From Desulfobacterales bacterium (GTDB taxonomy: Bacteria; Desulfobacterota; Desulfobacteria; Desulfobacterales; Desulfosalsimonadaceae): DNA of 15,330 nucleotides. The notes beneath the pieces are model-generated. The model made no database searches, was not told the origin of the DNA, and saw nothing but the letters and a program-made list of their open reading frames with translations. Made by a program: the position numbers and the translations under genes. Shown here one piece after another: positions 7,441 through 14,875 of the stretch. Every line of letters starts with the position of its first letter. Positions within the stretch are counted from its first letter, which is position 1. The stretch lies in the NCBI GenBank assembly GCA_029933295.1, contig JAOZOL010000034.1:1-15330 (forward strand), read 5' to 3'.

Positions 7441-7593
7441 TGTAACTTCTCAATAAGGCGGTTTTTGTCGGGTTACGTCCGGCGCTCAACCCTGCGTGTA
7501 CCGGATTGTTTCCTGTAAGGATTTTCAGAGGTTGAGCACCAGACTAACCCGACCTTCGAATATTCCTTTTCCCGAATTTATTGAGATGTTACA
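7441..7593. repeat. 153-bp nested inverted-repeat element (MITE-like)
   Basis: Three pairs of inverted arms are nested around one centre. The outer arms are TGTAACTTCTCAATAA (7441-7456) and TTATTGAGATGTTACA (7578-7593), matching at 15 of 16. The middle pair is GTCGGGTTA (7467-7475) with TAACCCGAC (7545-7553), and the inner pair is GCTCAACC (7484-7491) with GGTTGAGC (7530-7537), both perfect. The loop is 38 nt, and no ORF of useful size lies inside. It sits in the gap between degP and hflX, 46 nt before hflX. Sharp terminal repeats favour a non-autonomous mobile element. The GTCGGGTTA/TAACCCGAC core resembles dispersed palindromes I recall from many proteobacteria. Target duplications are unclear because both flanks are A/T runs. 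Confidence 0.7.
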
Positions 7594-7600
7594 TAAAAAT

Positions 7601-7645
7601 TAGATTAATACCTGAATTTTTATGCGAAATCCAGGTATTAATCTA
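7601..7645. terminator. Strong palindromic hairpin, possible bidirectional terminator
   Basis: TAGATTAATACCTG (7601-7614) pairs perfectly over 14 bp with CAGGTATTAATCTA (7632-7645). After one mismatch, four more pairs (7616-7619 with 7627-7630) leave a 7-nt loop. T-tracts follow on both strands: TAATTTTTTTTG on the plus strand and AATTTTTAT on the minus strand. For the minus-strand degP gene it lies 72 nt after the stop and is a reasonable terminator. Its ACCTGAATTTT half matches the terminal repeat of the element at 11925-12146, so it may be a reduced copy of that repeat. Confidence 0.55.
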
Positions 7646-7716
7646 TAATTTTTTTTGTCTGCTTTCAATACCGTTAACTTAAGGGCACTGGTTGTTCACT
7701 ATCTAACCAGGATATA

Positions 7717-9174
7717 TTATTTTGTTAATTTTTTAACGACAAACCCCTTGTACTGGTTTTTGATATAAAGCTGAATCGTGTCTCCGTCTTTGATGTCGGA
7801 TATAAGGTCTTTATAATCGGAAACGTTTTTAACGGGATGGTGATTGATTTCCCTGATAATGTCTCCCTGGGCGATGTCTGCTTTATCACCCTTGCTGTCC
7901 GGTTCAACATTGTCAACGATCACGCCGTTACGATCAGGCAGGTTGAGTCTTTCGGCGATTTCAGGCGTTATGTTTGAAACATAAATACCGAGTTCATCCG
8001 CTGAATGTTTGGCGCCGGATTCATTTGATCCCAAAACTTTTGAATCATCCCGCTGTGCGATTTTAACTTTAAATGTTTTGATTTTTCCGTTCCGATTGAC
8101 TTTGATTTTCGCTTTATCGCCGGCAGACAGGGTTGATACAAATTTGGAAAGTTCACGGGCAGAATTCATTGTCTGATTGTTAACGGAAATAATGATATCT
8201 TTTGCTTGAATTCCCGCTTTTTCCGCCGGATCTCCGGGAACTACGTCGACAACAAGAACTCCCTGGTCAACGCCGTAATATTCCTGCAACTCGGAATCCA
8301 GATCCTGGATACTCACGCCAAGCCATCCTCGGGACACTTCGCCTTTGTCTTTTAATTGATCGATGATATTTTTAGCCATATTTGCCGGTATCGCAAATCC
8401 TATACCATCCCCTCCGGCTATAATGGCCGTATTAATCCCCACGACCTCACCATTCATATTTAGCAGCGGGCCGCCGCTGTTGCCCGGGTTGATCGAGGCA
8501 TCGGTTTGAATAAAATCATCATAAGGCCCTGCACCAATCACGCGTCCTTTTGCGCTGACAATACCGGCAGTCACGGTATGTTCAAGGCCGAATGGATTAC
8601 CGATGGCAACAACCCACTGGCCGATCTCAAGTTTGTCGGAGTTGCCCAGTTTTAATACCGTCAGCTTATGTTCCGGTTTAATCTTTATTAGCGCAAGATC
8701 CGTTGATGCATCTGATCCGATAATTTCTGCAGGATATTCTTTGCCATCTTTTAATTTGACCTGAATTTTATCCGCATTTTCAATGACATGCGTATTGGTG
8801 ACAATGTAACCATTTTTGTCCATGATAAATCCGGAGCCTAAACTTTTTTGTTTGAGTTCCCGTTGGGGCTGGTTTTGAAAAAATTTTTCAAAAAATTGAT
8901 CAAACGGGTCCTGCCGTCCCTGGGGCCCTTTGAAAAAATGTTCAAAAATACGCCCGTGTCCGCTTTGGAATGATCTCACCGTACTGATGTTGACCACCGC
9001 CGGACTTGCGGTTTTGGCCAGTTGAGTAAAGCTTTGGGGAACCATTTTGACGGCCGGAGGGTGCTTTCCGAAAGCCGAGGCTGTATAGATTCCGGGCATA
9101 ATGAGCAGGGCAGTCACAAAGGTAAGCGCCACAAGGGCATAGGAAAAATATTGCTTGTTTTTTAAAGGTTTCAT
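7717..9174 (-). CDS. degP: Do-type (DegP/DegQ, HtrA) periplasmic serine protease
   Basis: The 485-residue protein is an envelope protease/chaperone that degrades or holds misfolded periplasmic proteins. An N-terminal hydrophobic segment (about 10-28) ends near TASAFG, so it is either a cleaved signal peptide or a membrane anchor. The trypsin-like domain carries H129 (TNTHVIEN), D159 (STDLALIKI) and S233 in NPGNSGGPL, so the catalytic triad is complete. A flexible loop with FFKGPQGRQDPFDQFFEKFF (80-99) matches the LA loop region. Two PDZ domains follow, at about 282-372 (SRGWLGVSIQDL, GDPAEKAGI) and 394-480 (LGIYVSNITPEIAERL, NGVIVDNVEP). AAAGGAG lies 8 nt before the ATG. An extended -10 promoter and a dyad lie directly upstream, so it is probably transcribed on its own. 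Confidence 0.95.
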   Translation of the reverse strand: MKPLKNKQYFSYALVALTFVTALLIMPGIYTASAFGKHPPAVKMVPQSFTQLAKTASPAVVNISTVRSFQSGHGRIFEHFFKGPQGRQDPFDQFFEKFFQNQPQRELKQKSLGSGFIMDKNGYIVTNTHVIENADKIQVKLKDGKEYPAEIIGSDASTDLALIKIKPEHKLTVLKLGNSDKLEIGQWVVAIGNPFGLEHTVTAGIVSAKGRVIGAGPYDDFIQTDASINPGNSGGPLLNMNGEVVGINTAIIAGGDGIGFAIPANMAKNIIDQLKDKGEVSRGWLGVSIQDLDSELQEYYGVDQGVLVVDVVPGDPAEKAGIQAKDIIISVNNQTMNSARELSKFVSTLSAGDKAKIKVNRNGKIKTFKVKIAQRDDSKVLGSNESGAKHSADELGIYVSNITPEIAERLNLPDRNGVIVDNVEPDSKGDKADIAQGDIIREINHHPVKNVSDYKDLISDIKDGDTIQLYIKNQYKGFVVKKLTK

Positions 9175-9201
9175 GGTTGTATCTCCTTTTTTAAAATAAC
9201 T

Positions 9202-9244
9202 ATTATATCATAGCTGATGAAAATATTATGCGGTTATAATAACC
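9202..9244 (-). promoter_or_regulatory. degP promoter (extended -10) with upstream dyad
   Basis: On the minus strand TGATATAAT (9210-9202) is an extended -10 element, and the -35 region is poor. The perfect 13-bp palindrome GGTTATAATAACC lies at 9232-9244, centred about 34 bp upstream of the -10 box, which is near -42 from the expected start. Weak -35 plus a dyad at that spot is the pattern of an activator-dependent promoter. The palindrome could instead belong to the AT-rich hairpins downstream of htpX. Confidence 0.4.
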
Positions 9245-9294
9245 AAAACTCCATAAAAATTTGGTTAAAATAATATTAAAATTTTCTTATTATT
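9241..9294 (-). terminator. AT-rich hairpins after htpX, weak terminator candidate
   Basis: Two small stems follow the htpX stop on the minus strand. AATAATA/TATTATT (9269-9275 with 9288-9294) encloses AAAATTTT and is followed by TTTT. AACCAAA/TTTGGTT (9241-9247 with 9260-9266) has a 12-nt loop. The stems are AT-only or short, so the call is weak. Nothing else in the 133-bp gap looks like a terminator. Confidence 0.25.
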
Positions 9295-9307
9295 GTGAAT
9301 CGGAACA

Positions 9308-11221
9308 TTAATATGAGACACTGTCAGTATCCGTCAGAAACGGAGCTAATGGAAGATCTAAGGAAAATGCGATTGCGCGAAGCAGTTCCGCTTCTGCTGT
9401 TGAAACGGTCCGGTCAAATAAAACGCAGTGGGCGCAGGCATCAATGATTACCTGTTTAACCCCTGGTTTTGATGCGGCAAAGTGTGATATTGCACGGCCT
9501 ACCTTGTCAAAGGAAATATCTGAAATGACTGCCGGTTCTGATCCGGCAGCCGATACCGGAATTCTTTTCATGGCAGCGTCATAGGCTTTTTGCGCAACCG
9601 TTTTATCGGCATGGCCAACAAAGGCCAGTTTGGCAATCAGGTTAGCCGCATCATCAATTAACGGTTCGATGCTTTTGTAAATTTGTTTTTTTGCCGCCGG
9701 ATGATAGGACGCTTCAAGACGACTGGCAATGATCTGCTGGAGTGAAAATTCAAAAAGACTCAGTTTGCCGTCTGATTCCACCAGGCTGGTAATGGCTTGT
9801 TTGAACTGTGCAAATTGTGCGGGCGACATCTGGCGAAGTGTTGGCAAAGCAAGATCAAGAAGCGGCAATTTCAGGTTGCTGTCAAGGCCGATGATTACTT
9901 TGTCGATCAGTAATGTGTGGCGGATTATTTCTCCGGCGGCAATCTGCTCAAGGTTTTTTATCTGATGTCTTTTTTCCACCTTGTCCTCATTTAGCAGGAG
10001 GGCAAGGACAACGGCTGATGCTCCAAGGGGATCGGACATCTCTTTTCGGACTTCCGGAGGGATAGATCCCAGCAACATGGTGCTGAATTGAACATGTTCC
10101 GGCAAAACCATCCCCATCTGTCCTGCGATATTGTCGGCGTTTATCGCTATTTGTTCGCCGGGGCCTGAAAAGCCCATTGTTGCTGCTTTTTTTGGTTTAA
10201 ATTCAGCTTTGATTTTTTGAAATTCGGCAAAATTTCCTGAAAAAGACGGTTCAATCCGACGGATACGTTCCACAAGGGGAGGATGGGTGGCAAACAAGGT
10301 TTTTATTGCACTGGAAAAAAACATATGGCTGGCTTCGGAAGCCAGTGATGTTTTTAATATAGACCCCCTGGAAAACCCGCCGATTTTTTTCAAAGCATTG
10401 GCAATGCCGGATGGATTGCGGGTGAACTGGACTGATGAGGCGTCCGCAAGATATTCCCGCTGCCGCGAGACAGCGCTTTGAATCATGCGTGAAATAAAAA
10501 CACCTATATACCCTATGATGATCAGGGCCAGTCCGGCAAGCATGAGTGGCGGGCTGCCTTTTCTGGATCTGGGGCTGGATCGAAGAACGATACTGCCGAT
10601 GGTGGTAATGATCATAATACCGCTTAAAAGGCCGATCAGGCGGATGTTTAACCGCATATCCCCGTTTAAGATATGGCTGAACTCATGGGCCACTACCCCC
10701 TGGAGTTCGTCCCTGGAAAGTCGCTGCAAACAACCGTTTGTTACTGCCACAACCGCGTCATTGGGACTGTAACCGGCAGCAAAGGCATTTATCCCTGTTT
10801 CCCCTTCAAGAACATATGCAACCGGCACCGGCACGCCGGACGCGATTGCCATTTCTTCAACCACATTAACGAATTTTTTTTCGTTTGGATCTTTTGTGGA
10901 AGAATTGACCGGACGCCCGCCCAGACTTTCCGCGATATATTGTCCCCCCCGGCGTAATGCGATGATTTTCACGATACTTCCCCCGAGGATAATACACAGG
11001 GTGGCAAAGCCGACCAATAACAGGAGCTGCGGGTCAATCCATTTAAAAATATCGTTGCCGATGCCGGGATAGCTGGCATGACCTTTGCCGGAATATTGGT
11101 AAATAATAAAAATTATTACGGCATAAACAGCCAGTATAATCCCGGTGACCGCAAGGATAAACATGGCAATCAATTGAACGCTTTTTTTTTTTGAGCGTTC
11201 CTGATTTTCAAAAAAATTCAT
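9308..11221 (-). CDS. htpX: HtpX-like M48 membrane zinc protease with long C-terminal extension
   Basis: The 637-residue integral membrane metalloprotease belongs to family M48, whose members handle damaged membrane proteins. Hydrophobic segments lie at about 16-41, 63-88, 194-213 and 226-248. The zinc site is HEFSH (179-183) with E256 of the SRQREYLAD block (252-260) as the probable third ligand, and TGINAFAAGYSP (142-153) precedes it as in HtpX. Classic HtpX proteins are about 290 residues. The extra 300 residues (about 340-637) are predicted soluble and helical. They include DKVIIGLDSNLKLPLLDLALP and a TerB-like helix pair, DACAHCVLFDRTVSTAEAEL and LLRAIAFSLDLPL. It follows lemA by 11 nt, and the lemA-htpX pairing is common in bacteria. 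A GAGATATCTC palindrome sits just before the ATG and leaves only a weak Shine-Dalgarno, so translational coupling to lemA is likely. Confidence 0.92.
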   Translation of the reverse strand: MNFFENQERSKKKSVQLIAMFILAVTGIILAVYAVIIFIIYQYSGKGHASYPGIGNDIFKWIDPQLLLLVGFATLCIILGGSIVKIIALRRGGQYIAESLGGRPVNSSTKDPNEKKFVNVVEEMAIASGVPVPVAYVLEGETGINAFAAGYSPNDAVVAVTNGCLQRLSRDELQGVVAHEFSHILNGDMRLNIRLIGLLSGIMIITTIGSIVLRSSPRSRKGSPPLMLAGLALIIIGYIGVFISRMIQSAVSRQREYLADASSVQFTRNPSGIANALKKIGGFSRGSILKTSLASEASHMFFSSAIKTLFATHPPLVERIRRIEPSFSGNFAEFQKIKAEFKPKKAATMGFSGPGEQIAINADNIAGQMGMVLPEHVQFSTMLLGSIPPEVRKEMSDPLGASAVVLALLLNEDKVEKRHQIKNLEQIAAGEIIRHTLLIDKVIIGLDSNLKLPLLDLALPTLRQMSPAQFAQFKQAITSLVESDGKLSLFEFSLQQIIASRLEASYHPAAKKQIYKSIEPLIDDAANLIAKLAFVGHADKTVAQKAYDAAMKRIPVSAAGSEPAVISDISFDKVGRAISHFAASKPGVKQVIIDACAHCVLFDRTVSTAEAELLRAIAFSLDLPLAPFLTDTDSVSY

Positions 11222-11232
11222 GGAGATATCTC

Positions 11233-11820
11233 TTAAAAACTAACCTTGGGTGCTTTACGTTCTTCGGGCGTCTCTGTTGATTCCAGCAGTTGTGCTTCAG
11301 TAAAATTGAACATGCCCGCAATGATCGTATTCGGGAATTTTTCCCGGGAGATATTGTACGCCATGACGGCGTCATTAAATGCCTGGCGGGCGAAAGATAT
11401 GCGGTTTTCCGTGGAAGACAACTCTTCCTGGAGTTGCATCATATTTTGATTGGCCTTTAAATCCGGATAACTTTCCGAAAGCGCAAACAGGCGGCCCAAT
11501 GCTCCGCTCAACATGCCTTCCGCTGCGTTCAGATTTTTCATGGCACCGGGATCTCCGGGGTTCCCGGAGGCCTGCCGGCTTGCGTTAACGGCAGAATTGC
11601 GGGCCTGGATAACCGCCTCAAGCGTTTCCCTCTCATGTTTCATATAGCCCTTTACCACTTCCACCAGGTTGGGTATCAGGTCATATCGCCGTTTGAGTTG
11701 AACATCTATCTGAGAAAAAGCGTTTTTATAACGGTTGCGCTGGGTAACCAGCCCGTTGTAAATGGCAATCACCGCAAGAACAATCGCGATAATAATACCA
11801 AGGATGATTATAGCAGTCAA
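11233..11820 (-). CDS. lemA: LemA family membrane-anchored protein
   Basis: The 195-residue protein has one N-terminal membrane anchor (about 3-22, IIILGIIIAIVLAVIAIYNG) and a long helical domain. LemA signatures are visible: RNRYKNAFSQIDVQLKRRYD at 28-47, LIPNLVEVVKGYM (48-60), ERETLEAVIQARN (63-75), ENRISFARQAFNDAVMAYN and FPNTIIAGMF. The biochemical role of the family is unclear; genomic pairing with HtpX-type proteases suggests an accessory role in membrane quality control. The start is TTG at 11820, supported by a near-perfect AGGAGGTG ending 4 nt upstream, with no better in-frame ATG. It is the first gene of the lemA-htpX operon. Confidence 0.9.
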   Translation of the reverse strand: MTAIIILGIIIAIVLAVIAIYNGLVTQRNRYKNAFSQIDVQLKRRYDLIPNLVEVVKGYMKHERETLEAVIQARNSAVNASRQASGNPGDPGAMKNLNAAEGMLSGALGRLFALSESYPDLKANQNMMQLQEELSSTENRISFARQAFNDAVMAYNISREKFPNTIIAGMFNFTEAQLLESTETPEERKAPKVSF

Positions 11821-11885
11821 TTTTCACCTCCTGTGGTTTAAAGAAAATTTATCCATCGATTCTTTGGTTTTGTATGTCTTTTTTA

Positions 11886-11914
11886 AGAATATAAGGAATC
11901 TCTGTTAAAATCAA
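11886..11914 (-). promoter_or_regulatory. Probable sigma70 promoter for lemA-htpX
   Basis: On the minus strand, TTGATT (11914-11909) and TATTCT (11891-11886) are separated by 17 nt, four of six consensus bases in each. Transcription would begin near 11880, giving a 60-nt leader before the TTG start. The -35 box lies only 10 bp from the edge of the palindromic element at 11925, so an insertion there would have kept the promoter intact. Confidence 0.4.
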
Positions 11915-11924
11915 CAATCGGATT

Positions 11925-12146
11925 TATACCTGAATTTTGCACGAGTCGGAGGCTTCCATATGCAAGGCATTTAACGGCGCAGCTATAGTGAACTATTGCA
12001 AGCTGTTAATAACGCAGCAGATGGGAGCCTCCGGCTCGCCCTTAGGGTGAAAATTGATAAGAAAAAATATTATAATTCTTCACAACGCCTTTGTTTTCAA
12101 TTGATAAAAAAGTTCTTATCAATTTTCATGCAAAATTCAGGTTATA
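11925..12146. repeat. 222-bp nested palindromic element, three-way-junction fold, before serA
   Basis: Terminal arms TATACCTGAATTTTGCA (11925-11941) and TGCAAAATTCAGGTTATA (12129-12146) match over 14 perfect bases plus TATA with one extra T. Directly inside, CGAGTCGGAGGCTTCCAT (11942-11959) pairs with ATGGGAGCCTCCGGCTCG (12021-12038) at 16 of 18. A second internal stem, TGAAAATTGATAAGAA (12048-12063) with TTCTTATCAATTTTCA (12113-12128), is perfect over 16 bp. The three stems abut with 0, 9 and 0 nt between them; the 9-nt joiner is CCCTTAGGG. A run of nine T follows at 12147-12155, 37 nt before the serA ATG. A non-autonomous mobile element is the simplest reading. A leader structure regulating serA is the alternative. 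Confidence 0.7.
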
Positions 12147-12192
12147 TTTTTTTTTCTAACATTATGCTTTTATCTATGATAGAAGAATTTGT

Positions 12193-13785
12193 ATGTTTAA
12201 AGTAATGATCAGAGACTCCATGTCTCCCGTGGCAAAAGAAATCCTTGAAGCAACCGGAAAAATCGAAGTGGTTGTGGATAATGAAAAGGTGACCAATTCA
12301 CCGGATGCGCTTTCAAAGATCATCAGTGAATTTGACGGACTGGCGGTTCGAAGTGGTACAAAAGTGACCCGGGAAGTCCTGAACCAGGCCGGACGATTGA
12401 AAGTCATCGGTCGTGCCGGCATCGGTGTGGACAACATCGATTTAAAGTCCGCCACCCGGCAGGGAATTGTTGTGATGAATGCACCGGGCGGCAACACCGT
12501 CACCACTGCCGAACATGCCATTTCAATGATGCTGTCCCTTGCGCGGAACATCCCCCAGGCAACCGCATCGCTTCGATCCGGAAAATGGGAAAAGAAAAAG
12601 TTGATCGGTGTGGAGGTTTTTGGAAAAACCCTGGGGATTTTGGGCTTAGGACATATCGGCCGCATTGTCGCTGACAGGGCAAGGGGGCTGAAAATGAAGG
12701 TCATCGCGTCAGATCCGTATGTCAGCAAAGATGCGGCCAGGGAACTCGGCGTAAAACTGGTTTCCATGGAAGCGCTTTTTGACCGGGCGGATTTTATTTC
12801 GCTGCATGTTCCCAATTTGAAAGAAACGGTGAATATGATCAATACGACCACCCTGGCGCAAATGAAACCGGGTGTTCGTATTGTCAATTGTTCGAGGGGA
12901 GAAGTCGTTAATCTGGATGATTTAAATGATGCCATAGAAAGCGGACATGTGGCGGGAGCCGCGTTGGACGTGTTCCCTAAGGAGCCGCCGGACGGCTCTT
13001 TAAAAATTCTGTCTAATCCCCGTGTTGTTCTATCCCCGCATCTAGGTGCCAGCACCGGAGAAGCCCAGGTTAATGTGGCGAAAATGATCGCTGAACAGAT
13101 GGCCTCCTATCTTTTAGACGGCGTGATCACCAATGCGGTCAATTTTCCGTCCGTATCCATGGACGAGATGGAACAGCTTCGGCCTTATCTTGACCTGGCT
13201 GAAAAGATGGGGTCTTTGATGGGGCAATTGATCCGGGCACCTCATGATGTCACGATAAACTATAGCGGCGATATCGCAAACCTTGCCATAAAGCCGGTGA
13301 CACATGCCCTGCTTAAGGGCTTATTGAGTTCTTACACCGATAAACCCATTAATTATGTTAATGCAAGGGCCATGGCAAAGGCGAAAGGGATCGGTGTTAA
13401 AGAAGCGGTTTCACAGGAGGACAGTGCTTTTTCAAGTCTGATTAAACTCAAAATTGAAGGCACGGATGAAAAACCGGATGAAATATGGGGAACCATTTTT
13501 GAAAAGCAATATCCGCGCCTGGTTCGAATAGGCAATGTCTATCTGGATGCAATCCCCGACGGTTCGATGATTGTGATTCAAAATGTCGACAAACCCGGCG
13601 TTATCGGAAATGTCGGCACTACCCTTGGGCGCCATAATGTCAACATCGGCCGGTTTCAACTCGGACGAAGAGATGACCGGGCAGTATGTCTGGTGAACAT
13701 CGATGCACCGGTGGACGATGCGGTGCTGGAAGAAATCAAAGGCCTTCCGAATATTCTTAGGGTCAGGCAGGTGCTGTTGGGATAG
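12193..13785 (+). CDS. serA: D-3-phosphoglycerate dehydrogenase
   Basis: The enzyme oxidises 3-phosphoglycerate with NAD to 3-phosphohydroxypyruvate, the first step of serine synthesis. At 530 residues it is the long type. A split substrate domain flanks the NAD domain with GLGHIG (151-156). Catalytic residues are R235 (NCSRGE), E264 (FPKEPP) and H283 (SPHLGAS). An intervening ASB domain covers about 315-450 (ITNAVNFPSV, YSGDIA). The C-terminal ACT domain covers about 457-530 (VQNVDKPGVIGNVGTTLG-type core, ending LRVRQVLLG) and in related enzymes binds serine for feedback inhibition. ATG 12193 fits the usual N-terminus; its Shine-Dalgarno is weak (AGAAG). The gene stands alone on its strand, behind the palindromic element, and converges with arfB with a 5-bp gap and no terminator between the stops. 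Confidence 0.97.
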   Translation: MFKVMIRDSMSPVAKEILEATGKIEVVVDNEKVTNSPDALSKIISEFDGLAVRSGTKVTREVLNQAGRLKVIGRAGIGVDNIDLKSATRQGIVVMNAPGGNTVTTAEHAISMMLSLARNIPQATASLRSGKWEKKKLIGVEVFGKTLGILGLGHIGRIVADRARGLKMKVIASDPYVSKDAARELGVKLVSMEALFDRADFISLHVPNLKETVNMINTTTLAQMKPGVRIVNCSRGEVVNLDDLNDAIESGHVAGAALDVFPKEPPDGSLKILSNPRVVLSPHLGASTGEAQVNVAKMIAEQMASYLLDGVITNAVNFPSVSMDEMEQLRPYLDLAEKMGSLMGQLIRAPHDVTINYSGDIANLAIKPVTHALLKGLLSSYTDKPINYVNARAMAKAKGIGVKEAVSQEDSAFSSLIKLKIEGTDEKPDEIWGTIFEKQYPRLVRIGNVYLDAIPDGSMIVIQNVDKPGVIGNVGTTLGRHNVNIGRFQLGRRDDRAVCLVNIDAPVDDAVLEEIKGLPNILRVRQVLLG

Positions 13786-13790
13786 CCCCG

Positions 13791-14216
13791 TCACTCCCTG
13801 TGTAAAATAATTTTTGCACGTTGTTTTTTTTTAAGGCTGTGCTGTTTTTTTTCATCAAGCCGGCGTTGCCGGGCTCTTTTTGAAACCGTGGTTTTTTTCC
13901 GGGGCGGCAGTTCTGCAAGAGCTCCTTTTAATAATTCCACAAACCGCTCCACGGCCGCGTCCCTGTTGGCTGCCTGACTCCGGTGCCGTTGTGAAATGAC
14001 TCTGAGGACACCGTCTTTGCTGACGCGAGTTGACAGACGAGAGCAAATGCGTTGTTTTTGTTCAGCCGACAGGCTGGGGGATGCAGCCACATTAAACAAA
14101 AGGGTCATGCGGGTACTGACCTTGTTCACATGCTGCCCGCCTGGTCCGCTGCTGGGTGAAGCGGTAAAACTAAGCTCGTCTTCATGAATAAAGAGCGTAT
14201 CTGTGATTTGTATCAT
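13791..14216 (-). CDS. arfB: ArfB (YaeJ) peptidyl-tRNA hydrolase for ribosome rescue
   Basis: The 141-residue protein matches ArfB/YaeJ, which enters non-stop ribosomes and hydrolyses the stranded peptidyl-tRNA. The catalytic GGQ motif is at 26-28 within SSGPGGQHVNKVSTRM (22-37). The release-factor-like catalytic domain covers about 1-100. A strongly basic tail follows (about 105-141: RKKTT, KRARQRR, LKKKQRAK) that in ArfB threads into the empty mRNA channel. Length is as expected, and it lacks the stop-codon-recognition domains of RF1 and RF2. Its ATG overlaps the hypB stop by 4 nt (ATGA), so it is the last gene of a hypA-hypB-arfB transcript, a functionally unrelated passenger. Confidence 0.93.
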   Translation of the reverse strand: MIQITDTLFIHEDELSFTASPSSGPGGQHVNKVSTRMTLLFNVAASPSLSAEQKQRICSRLSTRVSKDGVLRVISQRHRSQAANRDAAVERFVELLKGALAELPPRKKTTVSKRARQRRLDEKKQHSLKKKQRAKIILHRE

Positions 14217-14875
14217 TTTTTTATTACTGCATTTTTAAGCCATCCGGCCCAGGCGTCAATCCCTTCTCCGGTTTTACATGATACTTTAAAGATCTCAATA
14301 TCCGGGTTGAGTTTTTTTACCCTCTCTTCCAGGAGTTCCATGTTAAAATCCGATAACGACAGATAGTCGATTTTATTTACCAGAAGAACATGGCATTTGG
14401 AAAACATCAGAGGGTATTTTAAGGGTTTGTCATCACCTTCCGGCACACTTAATATCATGATGTCTTTTGTGGCGCCGGTATCAAATTCCGCAGGACAGAC
14501 AAGGTTGCCGACATTTTCGATAAATATAAGGTCCAGCGCTTCCGTATCAACTGCCTCCAGTCCTTTTTTGACCATGGATACATCAAGATGGCAAAATCCG
14601 CCGGTTCTGAGTTGAACGCTTTTAATGCCGGTTGCCGCAATTTTTTCAGCATCTACCATGGAATCAATGTCTGCCTCGATTACCGCAAGTTTGAGGTCGT
14701 TTTTCAGCGCATCAATGGTCCGGAGCAGGAGGCTGGTCTTGCCGGCTCCGGGTGATGCCATGAGATTGATCATGAAAGTATTTTTTTGCTTAAGTTTTTC
14801 TCTTAGTCCGTCTGCTGCGGCATCATTATCTGCCAGAATATCTTCTTTGACCTCAATGAGTCTGATTTCATTCAT
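14213..14875 (-). CDS. hypB: HypB, hydrogenase nickel-incorporation GTPase
   Basis: HypB uses GTP to deliver nickel, with HypA, to the NiFe-hydrogenase large subunit in the cytoplasm. The 220-residue protein has the P-loop SPGAGKTS (41-48), the switch region EADIDSMVDAEKI (68-80), the metal-binding C95-H96 in TGGFCHLD, the family signature ENVGNLVCPAEFD (120-132) with C127, SVPEGDDKPLKYP (143-155) and the guanine motif NKID (167-170). The histidine-rich N-terminal stretch of nickel-storing HypBs is absent. The switch region reads EADID rather than the more usual EGDxxT form. GGAGG lies 7 nt before the ATG, and the start shares one base with the hypA stop (TAATG), so translation is coupled. 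Confidence 0.95.
   Translation of the reverse strand: MNEIRLIEVKEDILADNDAAADGLREKLKQKNTFMINLMASPGAGKTSLLLRTIDALKNDLKLAVIEADIDSMVDAEKIAATGIKSVQLRTGGFCHLDVSMVKKGLEAVDTEALDLIFIENVGNLVCPAEFDTGATKDIMILSVPEGDDKPLKYPLMFSKCHVLLVNKIDYLSLSDFNMELLEERVKKLNPDIEIFKVSCKTGEGIDAWAGWLKNAVIKK

Noticed and set aside
7688..7710. CTGGTT/AACCAG hairpin just after degP
   Set aside because: Only 6 bp with an 11-nt loop and no T-tract; the larger hairpin at 7601-7645 is the better terminator.
11851..11865. DnaA-box-like TTATCCATC near lemA
   Set aside because: A single match with two mismatches and no cluster; expected by chance in AT-rich DNA.
12174..13055. 293-codon open frame on the minus strand
   Set aside because: It lies antisense inside serA, has low-complexity Ser/Pro/Arg composition and no ribosome-binding site, so it is a shadow of serA codon use.
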